A stretch of DNA of 64,000 nucleotides from Algoriphagus sp. Y33 (lineage in GTDB: Bacteria; Bacteroidota; Bacteroidia; Cytophagales; Cyclobacteriaceae). Of the stretch, positions 55,037 to 62,314 are shown piece by piece. Position 1 is the first letter of the stretch. Each line of letters begins with the position of its first letter. The translations under genes were made by a program, and so were the position numbers. The stretch covers positions 1,488,001 to 1,552,000 of the forward strand of contig NZ_CP061947.1 of NCBI RefSeq assembly GCF_014838715.1. The letters run 5' to 3'. The notes under the pieces are model-generated. The model was not told the DNA's origin. It ran no database searches and worked only from the letters and a program-made list of their open reading frames with translations.

Positions 55037-55100
55037 ATTCGTGAGATGTTTGGAAATAATCCTGTGAGAGCCATTTGGTCTTCAAAATTTTAACAAATAA

Positions 55101-55108
55101 CAAATATA
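55101..55108 (-). promoter_or_regulatory. Promoter-like TATATTTG box, minus strand
   Basis: It fits the Bacteroidota TAnnTTTG -7 consensus and lies 65 bp upstream of the WecG/TagA-type gene start. I see no good TTG -33 box at normal spacing. A TTGAAATGC motif lies next to it at 55114-55122. Confidence 0.4.
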
Positions 55109-55202
55109 TTTATTTGAAATGCAATTAAGTTGTTATAAAAAAAATATTCGTATTTCTGTAAAATTAAATTTATGACGTAATATTTTGAATTAATTTTATA
55201 TT

Positions 55203-55235
55203 GTATTTCAATATTTTTATTAAATATTGAAATAC
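55203..55235. promoter_or_regulatory. 14-bp perfect inverted repeat, possible operator
   Basis: GTATTTCAATATTT (55203-55216) and AAATATTGAAATAC (55222-55235) are exact reverse complements with a TTATT spacer. It lies one base upstream of a plus-strand TATATTTG box. The TTGAAATA core recurs at 56793-56808. Confidence 0.55.
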
Positions 55236-55236
55236 T

Positions 55237-55244
55237 TATATTTG
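55237..55244 (+). promoter_or_regulatory. Promoter-like TATATTTG box, plus strand
   Basis: A match to the TAnnTTTG -7 consensus directly after the inverted repeat at 55203-55235, which would cover the -33 region. The transcript would enter the group II intron relic and could reach fcl and gmd. Confidence 0.4.
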
Positions 55245-55699
55245 CTGTTTTGTCGAAACATGAGTTTCCTCTGGTTTACTGATAATCTATAGGTTGATTA
55301 AAATGATCGTTGATTAATTCAAGGCCGGCATGCAGAGAATTTGTTTATGAAAGGTTGGTTTTTTGCCTGCGGACTGGGGGCACTGAGGTGTATTTTTTGT
55401 ATAAGTTGTATTGGTATAAAAACCATCTGCTTACAGCTGATTGATCTGCTGCTATCTGTGAGATTCGACAGCAAGTCAATTTATCTTCAACTTGAACATT
55501 GGATTAAGCCTTTTCTTAGGGATAAAACCCGGATTATGCATTAGGCTGCGTTATAGCCTGTCCCGATTTTAAGCGGGAAGGACATTAATTTCAAGAAAAT
55601 CAGCCTGCTTGGAGAGCGAGTCCGCCGCGAAGGATATGGTGAACTCGAAAACAGCAATGTAATGGCTGATTTTGAAGCAATTAATGGCTGCAATAACTT

Positions 55700-56232
55700 G
55701 TGCGCCTTGGCTTGTGCAGTGAAGTTGCAGCCGTCTGGATTGGCTGTAACATGCGGTATTTGAGATGATACATGCCGTTTTCCAAAGGGTCGGAGTATCG
55801 GTAACGCTGTTCAGGCGGGGTTATCAAACCAACCAGAGTTGCAAAAGCTGTAAAACTGCTGTGGTGAACGTACCGGGAGAAGGCGGTACAACTGTTACGT
55901 GTGGGATTATGAGATGAATGCAAATGAATTGTTGACGAAGTGACGAAACCACTGAGCCGCAGGGCAAAATCACATCCTGCCGGGGATGTATAGACAAGCG
56001 AAGCGGTTACCTGACTACTGGCACATGCCCGCCGTCATACAGGATTCTGGGTTCAGGTACGGAACCGGGGATCTCCGTCCTGTGGAGTTACATCACAGAG
56101 GTGGAGGGGACAGAAGTCGACCGACCATAGTAGTATAGTAGTGAAGACGCTTTCTGAAAGGAGAGAATAGCGAAGGGTTCGGGTTATTCAGATGGATATT
56201 CATACTGACAACCTGTGCAATTGGGTATCGAA
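55700..56232 (+). ncRNA. Group II intron RNA remnant, 5' domains
   Basis: The sequence opens with GTGCGCCTTGG, the conserved GUGYG 5' end of bacterial group II introns, and continues with GTGCAGTGAAGTTGCAGCCG. It then has typical domain I-III stretches such as GACGAAACCACTGAGCCGCA, GAAGCGGTTACCTGACTACT, GGGTTCAGGTACGGAACCGG and GGAGGGGACAGAAGTCGACC. A reverse transcriptase fragment follows. I find no domain V or VI before 57082, so the 3' end is lost and the intron cannot splice. Confidence 0.78.
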
Positions 56233-56598
56233 ATGGATGTACACGTAAAGAAGACAGCACCTATAGTGTACTACGAAGTAGCAAAGACTTACAGCAAGGT
56301 GAGACAGGGCGGTAACAGCCGGCATCGATGAAGAGAGCTGGACTGACTTTGAAAAAGATTCGGAGCGGAACATATGAAGTCAGCCGTTATTGCCAGGCTT
56401 GCGGAAGCCAAGCTTAGAGTAAATGAGGGGGAGATACATATAGCCTACTGCAAAGACTACATCCGTAAGGGTAATCACTGTACTGTATTCCCGGTTCAGT
56501 TTTCAACCCGGAGCGGGAAAGAGCGAATAGGGCAGCAAGTGTTATCTTCTGAGCGCATTCCACATTTGGTACTCATGCTATTTGATAGGTATAGATGA
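56233..56598 (+). pseudogene. Group II intron reverse transcriptase remnant
   Basis: From the ATG at 56233 the frame reads into VYYEVAKTYSKVRQGGNS, the RT-0 region; a one-base shift then gives IDEESWTDFEKDSERNI, the expected continuation. The next frame, from 56374, reads VIARLAEAKLRVNEG and IAYCKDYIRKG, which belongs to the RT-6/7 region. The catalytic YADD core between them is deleted, as are the end of RT-7, the X domain and any endonuclease. Sequence after VQF is unrecognisable. Confidence 0.8.
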
Positions 56599-56792
56599 CA
56601 CCTACCTTGGGTAGTGTCTAAAAGTCACTGAGTAGGTGCAATAAGTCGCAATTGTGCGGAAAACAGTAATGGAATATATGGTTGTTTTATTTTTTAAGCA
56701 TTTAAGAAAATTTAAAATTTTGATTTTTATAAATATTCAATTTTTTAAGTCTATTAATTCAGTTTTTTAGGAATATTGTATGGTTAAGTTTC

Positions 56793-56808
56793 TTGAAATA
56801 TATTTCAA
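56793..56808. promoter_or_regulatory. 16-bp palindrome sharing the TTGAAATA core
   Basis: TTGAAATATATTTCAA is perfectly palindromic. A further half-site, GCATTTCAAG, occurs at 56821-56830, matching the inverse of TTGAAATGC at 55114-55122. A TATATTTG box follows 68 bp later. Confidence 0.5.
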
Positions 56809-56876
56809 ACTATAAAAAAAGCATTTCAAGTTATTAAAAATGTATTTTAAAATTTTTTACTTCAACATCCAAGTTT

Positions 56877-56884
56877 TATATTTG
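56877..56884 (+). promoter_or_regulatory. Promoter-like TATATTTG box upstream of fcl
   Basis: It matches TAnnTTTG and lies about 200 bp upstream of the fcl ATG, leaving a long leader. No -33 TTG box is clear at standard spacing. Confidence 0.4.
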
Positions 56885-57082
56885 ACGCAATTAGCAGAGG
56901 CACAAAAGCCGATGTTCACTGTGATGAGGGTTCTAGAGTTGGATTAAGTATCTGTTTTCCAGTTCGAAATGGGTAAAAATTCAACAGAAGAAGATTTTAG
57001 GATTTTGTATGAAGCGAATGGAAGATTTTAGGCAAAACGGCGAACCGTTTATTTAAGTAATTGAATTAATAATTGGGTTTTT

Positions 57083-58042
57083 ATGGATTTCTTGAAAAAG
57101 AGAATTTACGTAGCGGGACATAGTGGGATGGTTGGGTCTGCTATATGGAGGCTTTTGCAAGCCCGGGGCGCAGAGCATCTTATAGGTGTGTCCAGTAGGG
57201 ATTTGGATTTGAGAAATCAGTATGAAGTGTCCGCATTTTTTAAAGAGGAGAAACCTGATATCGTCATTGACGCTGCTGCCAAAGTCGGGGGTATTTTGGC
57301 AAATGACAGCTATCCATATGAATTTTTGGTTGAAAACCTACAGATTCAAAACAATCTGATCAGTAGCTCTCTGGAAGAAAACGTGAAACGTTTCCTCTTC
57401 CTCGGTAGCTCATGTGTATATCCCAAGAAAGCTCCCCAACCCATAAAGGAAGAGTATCTTCTTTCGGGGCCGCTGGAGTCTACTAATGAAAGTTATGCCA
57501 TAGCCAAAATTGCCGGTATTAAGGCCTGTGAGGCAATCTTTCGGAAGAAGAATAGAATGTTCACTTCTATTATGCCGTCAAATCTCTATGGGGCATTTGA
57601 CAATTTTGATCTAAACAGCTCGCATGTCCTGCCTGCTATGATCAGAAAATTTCATGAATCTAAAATCAATGGCAATCAGCCTGTAAAGCTTTGGGGTACG
57701 GGTAGGCCGTTACGTGAATTTCTTTACGTAGATGATCTTGCTGATGCGGTTATTTTTTTGCTGGATAATGATACGCCATATCCTGTCCTAAATGTGGGGA
57801 CTGGCTATGATATTGAAATTAAAAGCCTTGCATTAAGAATTCAAAGCGTAGTAGGCCATGAGGGAGAGATATTTTGGGATATGGATAAACCGGATGGTAC
57901 CCTACGTAAAGTCATGGATATCAGTAAAATAAGAGGGATGGGCTGGGAACCGCGCGTATCCTTAACAGAAGGGATTACAAAAACATACAACTGGTACTTG
58001 CAGAACACAAGCAATTTGAAGATGGTGGATATGCATATCTGA
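57083..58042 (+). CDS. fcl: GDP-L-fucose synthase
   Basis: A 319-residue short-chain dehydrogenase/reductase. The NADP-binding loop is VAGHSGMVGSAIWRLLQARG, followed by the AAKVGGILAND motif specific to Fcl/WcaG. The catalytic Ser is in LGSSCVYPKKAPQPI, the Tyr and Lys in ESYAIAKIAGIKACEA, and GTGRPLREFLYVDDLADA is also typical. It epimerises and reduces GDP-4-keto-6-deoxymannose to GDP-L-fucose, the second step after Gmd, encoded 26 bp downstream. Confidence 0.95.
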   Translation: MDFLKKRIYVAGHSGMVGSAIWRLLQARGAEHLIGVSSRDLDLRNQYEVSAFFKEEKPDIVIDAAAKVGGILANDSYPYEFLVENLQIQNNLISSSLEENVKRFLFLGSSCVYPKKAPQPIKEEYLLSGPLESTNESYAIAKIAGIKACEAIFRKKNRMFTSIMPSNLYGAFDNFDLNSSHVLPAMIRKFHESKINGNQPVKLWGTGRPLREFLYVDDLADAVIFLLDNDTPYPVLNVGTGYDIEIKSLALRIQSVVGHEGEIFWDMDKPDGTLRKVMDISKIRGMGWEPRVSLTEGITKTYNWYLQNTSNLKMVDMHI

Positions 58043-58068
58043 TTTTATTAATTAAATAACTATACTTT

Positions 58069-59214
58069 ATGAAAACCGCATTAATAACGGGGGTTACGGG
58101 CCAAGATGGTGCTTATTTAGCAGAACTGTTACTGAGCAAGGGTTACACTGTACATGGTATTAAGAGAAGAGCGTCTTCTTTTAATACCCAGCGAATTGAT
58201 CACTTGTATCAGGATCCACATGAGTCGAATCCTAAGTTTATTCTCCACTATGGAGACTTGACTGATTCGATGGGAATTACACGTATTATCAAAGAGTGTG
58301 AGCCTGATGAGATTTATAATCTTGGTGCGATGAGCCATGTGAAAGTCAGCTTCGATACTCCTGAGTATACAGCAAATGCAGATGGGCTGGGAATCCTTAG
58401 GATTTTAGAAGCAGTTAGGCTGCTTGGTATGGAAAAGAAAACCAGAATTTATCAGGCAAGTACCTCTGAGCTTTATGGCTTGGTACAGGAAGTTCCACAG
58501 AAAGAAGAGACTCCTTTCTACCCTAGATCTCCATATGCGGCGGCTAAACTGTATGGCTTTTGGATTGTAAAGAATTACCGGGAGGCTTATAATATGTTTG
58601 CGTGTAATGGTATTCTTTTTAATCATGAATCGCCTTTGCGTGGAGAGACTTTTGTGACTAGAAAAATCACCCGTGCTGTAAGCAGAATCGGGATGGGGAT
58701 GGAAAGTGTGCTTTATCTTGGGAATTTGGATGCATTGAGAGATTGGGGGCATGCCAAGGATTATGTTGAGGCGATGTGGAGAATGCTACAAGTAGACGAA
58801 CCCGAAGATTTTGTGGTAGCGACCGGGGTTACAATCAGCGTTAGGGATTTTTTGCACCTTGCTTTTGGACAAATAGGATTTAAACTGGACTTCATTGGTA
58901 AAGGAGTCAGTGAAATGGGCGTCTTAGGTGGTATCGATTACGAAGTTGCGCTAGAGAAACTAGGCAAGTCTAAAGAAGAATTGCCTAATCTGGGAGAGGT
59001 TATGGTGAAAGTGGATCCTGAGTATTTCAGACCCACTGAAGTAGAGCTGCTTATCGGTGATCCCGCAAAAGCATTCAAAAAACTAGGTTGGAAGCCGAAG
59101 TATGATCTTAAAGCCTTGGTCGAAGATATGGTTACCTCGGATTTACAGCTTTTGAGGAGAGATATTTGTCTTATACAAGGTGGCTTCAGCGTGATTTCTA
59201 ATTCTGAGTATTAA
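58069..59214 (+). CDS. gmd: GDP-mannose 4,6-dehydratase
   Basis: A 381-residue SDR enzyme that makes GDP-4-keto-6-deoxy-D-mannose. Key parts are [20 protein letters not shown], the [20 protein letters not shown] loop that holds [33 protein letters not shown], the YAAAK catalytic motif, [20 protein letters not shown] and the [20 protein letters not shown] block. Full length. It lies 26 bp after fcl; a long hairpin follows. The product supplies fucose to the GT11 enzyme encoded 2 kb downstream. Confidence 0.95.
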   Translation: MKTALITGVTGQDGAYLAELLLSKGYTVHGIKRRASSFNTQRIDHLYQDPHESNPKFILHYGDLTDSMGITRIIKECEPDEIYNLGAMSHVKVSFDTPEYTANADGLGILRILEAVRLLGMEKKTRIYQASTSELYGLVQEVPQKEETPFYPRSPYAAAKLYGFWIVKNYREAYNMFACNGILFNHESPLRGETFVTRKITRAVSRIGMGMESVLYLGNLDALRDWGHAKDYVEAMWRMLQVDEPEDFVVATGVTISVRDFLHLAFGQIGFKLDFIGKGVSEMGVLGGIDYEVALEKLGKSKEELPNLGEVMVKVDPEYFRPTEVELLIGDPAKAFKKLGWKPKYDLKALVEDMVTSDLQLLRRDICLIQGGFSVISNSEY

Positions 59215-59580
59215 AATGAATTTCTGTCAAAAACAGCTAATAGACCAAAGCCTTTTGGCTTGGGCTATTAGCATGTTTTTGACCTGCTTATTGAAATTTT
59301 TAATTCAGGGGGCTCTTGACTAAAAAAAAACATTACAGTCCGATTTTCACACAGTCTTACTTATTGGGTGGGTCGCAGGTTTTGGTGATAGGGTTGTCAG
59401 GAGCAGTGGTTGATATTCTGGTTTTTCTTACATCGCTGATTGAGTAAGTGTGTAGTGAATTTCCTGAATGTGTCTATCATTCTTTTTTCGGTTTGTTAAA
59501 CCGGATCAGAAAAGACTTTGTAAGGAATGGATTAAAAATTTTTCACTTAAAAATGAATTTTCTACAAAAAACGCCAAAAT
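59215..59580. other. 366-bp intergenic region after gmd
   Basis: It contains the long stem-loop at 59226-59283 and then AT-rich sequence with no coding character up to the condensation-domain fragment. A promoter for that gene would have to lie here, but I cannot point to one. Confidence 0.5.
59226..59283. terminator. 58-nt near-perfect hairpin after gmd
   Basis: GTCAAAAAC-A-GCTAATAG-AC-CAAAGCC on one arm faces GGCTTGG-G-CTATTAGC-AT-GTTTTTGAC on the other. It starts 12 bp after the gmd stop. There is no long T-run afterwards, so it is an unusual terminator, an RNA-protecting 3' hairpin or a small mobile-element relic. Confidence 0.55.
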
Positions 59581-60165
59581 ATGTCTAGCACAAACAAAGT
59601 TCCGATAACGGTATTTCCTACGATAGAAAAGAAATTGCCTACTACTTCTGTTCAGAAAGAAGTCTTGTTTGCCGGTCAAATAGCAGATGAAGCAGCAAAT
59701 AGATCAAGTAATAAGTTGGTACACTTAAGCCTGCAAGGTGATTTGTCTGTTAAAATCCTTCAAGATGCTTTCGTAAAGCTGATTGAAAAACATGAGGAGA
59801 TGCGCTCTTTAGTGAGTTCGGAAGGCGACTACCTTATTGTCTTTAGCGACTATACAGTCCCTATTAGGATGAGAGATATTAGAGAGATGGCAATCAATCA
59901 AAAAGACGCATTTCTCAAGAGGCATTTGCAGCAAAATAGACCTTATCAGTTTAATTTGATTCAGGGGCCACTATATGTTCTCGATTTGATCCAAACGGAG
60001 GATAGAGGCTATTTATTGACTTTAACCGGGCATGAATTGATTTTTAGTGAGGAGTCACTGCAACTTATGCTAGGTGAATTGGTGACTATGTACTCAAGTC
60101 TTACTTCTGAAGAGTATCCTTGGCTGTCCAAGGAGGTTGCTGTTTGTGAAGGTGTCCATAATTAG
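59581..60165 (+). CDS. Truncated NRPS-type condensation domain protein
   Basis: A 194-residue protein resembling the N-terminal half of nonribosomal peptide synthetase condensation domains (normally about 430 residues). PTTSVQKEVLFAGQIAD matches the C1 motif, the region LQDAFVKLIEKHEEMRSLVS matches the C2 motif (LxxRHexLRt), and TLTGHELIFSEESLQLMLGE sits where HHxxxDGxS should be, with only one His and the Asp/Gly replaced. It therefore lacks the catalytic motif and the C-terminal half. No adenylation or carrier domain is present, but a phosphopantetheinyl transferase follows. Confidence 0.72.
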   Translation: MSSTNKVPITVFPTIEKKLPTTSVQKEVLFAGQIADEAANRSSNKLVHLSLQGDLSVKILQDAFVKLIEKHEEMRSLVSSEGDYLIVFSDYTVPIRMRDIREMAINQKDAFLKRHLQQNRPYQFNLIQGPLYVLDLIQTEDRGYLLTLTGHELIFSEESLQLMLGELVTMYSSLTSEEYPWLSKEVAVCEGVHN

Positions 60166-60259
60166 GAGGTGCATTTATGCCATGAAGACGTTGTTCTGTG
60201 TACTTCAATAATTGCTTGGTTCATAACATTCAAGAAAAATGGATATAGCCTACCACATG

Positions 60260-60426
60260 GGATATATAAAATCGAGCCTGCCTGAGGCAGACGGGCATGG
60301 CGCAAGCGACACACAACTTGTCCCCAACTTGCTTTTCGGGAGAGGTATGATTATAAATCCTGCGAGATTCTCCCGAATCAACTTCGGAGAGCAGGTATTG
60401 ACTACTGAAAAGAACATTATAATCAT
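60260..60426 (+). repeat. Dispersed intergenic element, copy C
   Basis: It starts AAATCGAGCCTGCCTGAGG, continues GGCATGGCGCAAGCGACACA, then ATGATTATAAAT and CGAGATTCTCCCGAATC (identical to copy A over 17 bases), and ends GAACATTATAA, four bases before the ATG at 60427. That ATG opens only a five-codon frame; the phosphopantetheinyl transferase ATG is 8 bp further on in another frame. Confidence 0.72.
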
Positions 60427-60434
60427 ATGAAAAG

Positions 60435-61175
60435 ATGGTATTAGGAAGAGCTTATTGCTCTCAGATTAATGTGTTGGAATGGAGAAATGAGTGTGATTTT
60501 AATCTTCAGAAGAATCTCGATATCTGGCGGATTTACATTCCCGATTTTATAGATAAAATAGAGCAAAACAGATGGTTGTTAACTGCTGCTGAACTTAGTA
60601 AAAGTGAAGCGTTTTTACATGAAGAGGATAGAAATCGGTTCTTGCTGGGGAAAATATTTCTCCGGAAGATAATAGCCAAGTATTTGAAAATTGCAGATCA
60701 AGAGGTGGGTTTTGATTACTTGGAGTTTAAAAAGCCAGTTTTGCCGACAGGTTATAGTTTGAATTTCAATATTTCGCACTCAGGTGATTATATAGTGTTT
60801 GGGTTCGCAAACCGGCACCCTGTGGGTGTAGATGTAGAGTTAATGGATTCCAAGGTTGATTTGTACAATCTGATTTATACTTCTATGTCAAGTGTAGAGA
60901 TAAGCTCGATTTTGAATAGTGAATTTCCGAGAGATATCTTTTATAAACATTGGACACGAAAAGAAGCCCTTTTAAAAGGGGTAGGGATTGGATTGACTGA
61001 TCGATTGATGGATATAAACGTTTGCGATGGGTTGAATTTTGTGCCTTCTGAGATATCGGGATTTACGTCGACCTGGAGTATTAGAAATTTTATAATGGAT
61101 GACGTGTATTCAGTGAGTTTGGCTTGTGATTCTGCTGTACGGGTGGTGAGATTTTATGAATTGACAGATAGGTGA
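60435..61175 (+). CDS. 4'-phosphopantetheinyl transferase, Sfp type
   Basis: A 246-residue enzyme that transfers phosphopantetheine from CoA to a carrier-protein serine. The three family motifs are NFNISHSGDYIVFGFA, HPVGVDVELMD with the Mg-binding Asp/Glu pair, and FYKHWTRKEALLKGVGIGL with the WxxKEA motif. Sfp-type enzymes often serve NRPS or PKS carriers; none is encoded in this window except the truncated condensation fragment just upstream. The first ~30 residues lie outside the family core, so the true start may differ. Confidence 0.9.
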   Translation: MVLGRAYCSQINVLEWRNECDFNLQKNLDIWRIYIPDFIDKIEQNRWLLTAAELSKSEAFLHEEDRNRFLLGKIFLRKIIAKYLKIADQEVGFDYLEFKKPVLPTGYSLNFNISHSGDYIVFGFANRHPVGVDVELMDSKVDLYNLIYTSMSSVEISSILNSEFPRDIFYKHWTRKEALLKGVGIGLTDRLMDINVCDGLNFVPSEISGFTSTWSIRNFIMDDVYSVSLACDSAVRVVRFYELTDR

Positions 61176-61225
61176 TCCTATCTCGGAATGGCTTAGATCA
61201 AGCGGTTAAAAGTAAATTACATAAT

Positions 61226-62137
61226 ATGAATCGTGTAGCAATATTCGGCGGGCTGGGGAATCAGATGTTTCAGTATGCATTGGCTATTGCAATGGATGCA
61301 GGCGGAATTCCTACCAAGATTTCGGTAAGTGACTATTTGCTGAATAGGCATTACCAAGGGTTTGAGCTGCTCAAAGCTTTCAATGTTCCAATCCCAATTG
61401 AAGATAGGGTGAGGGTGTTTGCCATAAATCAAGTTCGCCCGATGCTGCTTGATGTCAATATGTCTGCCGTTCGGGCTCTAGTGAAGAAGATGCTCGTCAA
61501 AAAGAAGAATCTATACAAAGAAAAAGAAGAGTATGGCTATGATGAAGGTGTTTTTGAGCAGAATTCAGCTTTTTTGGTAGGGACATGGCAATCGTTTAAA
61601 TATTTTGAATCACAAAATGAGCTTATCAGGGAGGTCTTTAACTTTAATAAGCCAATAGATACGGTAAACTTAACTATTGCCGGTGAAATACTTAAGAAAA
61701 ATGCTGTAGCTGTTCATGTGAGAAGAGGCGACTACATGAAGCCTGAGCTCGCAGAAAGTAGGATGGTAATTGATTTATTGGACTATTACGATAAAGCGTT
61801 TAAGTTGATGCGTGAATATGTTGAGAATCCGGTTTTTTATGTTTTTTCAGATGATATAAAATGGGCTAGAGAAAATTTCAAAGGTTCAAATTTTGTTTTC
61901 CTGTCACACAATACTGGAGCAAATAGTTATTTAGATATGTATTTGATGACTTTGTGCAAGCATTTTATCATTGCAAACAGCTCCTTCGGCTGGTGGGGTG
62001 CATGGCTTGCAGAAAATAGGCAGAAGAAAGTAATTATGCCTTTCCCTTGGGTTAGGAATTCAAGTAGTGAAGGAATTTATCCTGAAGGTTGGACTGTCTT
62101 GGGGGTAAACTCGAACAAGACAGAACTGGTATATTAA
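61226..62137 (+). CDS. GT11-family fucosyltransferase
   Basis: A 303-residue enzyme from the ATG at 61226 (the frame opens at a GTG overlapping the previous stop). The start RVAIFGGLGNQMFQYALAIA and the AVAVHVRRGDYMKPE motif, with the HxRRxD nucleotide-sugar signature, define family GT11. YVFSDDIKWARENF and the C-terminal HFIIANSSFGWWGAWLAE agree. GT11 enzymes usually form alpha-1,2-fucosyl linkages using GDP-L-fucose, the product of Fcl and Gmd encoded upstream. A surface polysaccharide is the likely acceptor. Confidence 0.93.
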   Translation: MNRVAIFGGLGNQMFQYALAIAMDAGGIPTKISVSDYLLNRHYQGFELLKAFNVPIPIEDRVRVFAINQVRPMLLDVNMSAVRALVKKMLVKKKNLYKEKEEYGYDEGVFEQNSAFLVGTWQSFKYFESQNELIREVFNFNKPIDTVNLTIAGEILKKNAVAVHVRRGDYMKPELAESRMVIDLLDYYDKAFKLMREYVENPVFYVFSDDIKWARENFKGSNFVFLSHNTGANSYLDMYLMTLCKHFIIANSSFGWWGAWLAENRQKKVIMPFPWVRNSSSEGIYPEGWTVLGVNSNKTELVY

Positions 62138-62314
62138 TAGTGGGAGTACTTACATCTGGCAACATGATTATCATGTTTTTTGCGGGTAAGGAGAATGGTT
62201 TTAATTTATTTCCAGTTTTAAGGTATTGGTGGGAGATTTGTTTATAAGGAGATTAACTCCATCAAGTTACTGTTTAGACAACTAGTTCATTTACTTAGTT
62301 TTTAATTGTCTTAT

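Larger units (their letters stand above)
55037..57082. other. 2.05-kb largely non-coding region splitting the polysaccharide locus
   Basis: Very AT-rich at both ends (55080-55260 and 56690-56890) and GC-richer in the middle. It contains promoter-like boxes, a 14-bp inverted repeat, several TTGAAAT motifs, a stretch 55320-55690 of unknown nature with an unassignable 67-codon frame, and a decayed group II intron from 55700 to about 56600. No intact protein gene is evident. Confidence 0.7.

Noticed and set aside
55341..55544. 67-codon frame in the polysaccharide gap
   Set aside because: Biased, cysteine-rich N-terminus, no conserved motif, and surrounding sequence is non-coding.
55681..55923. 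80-codon minus-strand frame over the start of the group II intron
   Set aside because: It is antisense to structured intron RNA and has no protein similarity that I recognise.
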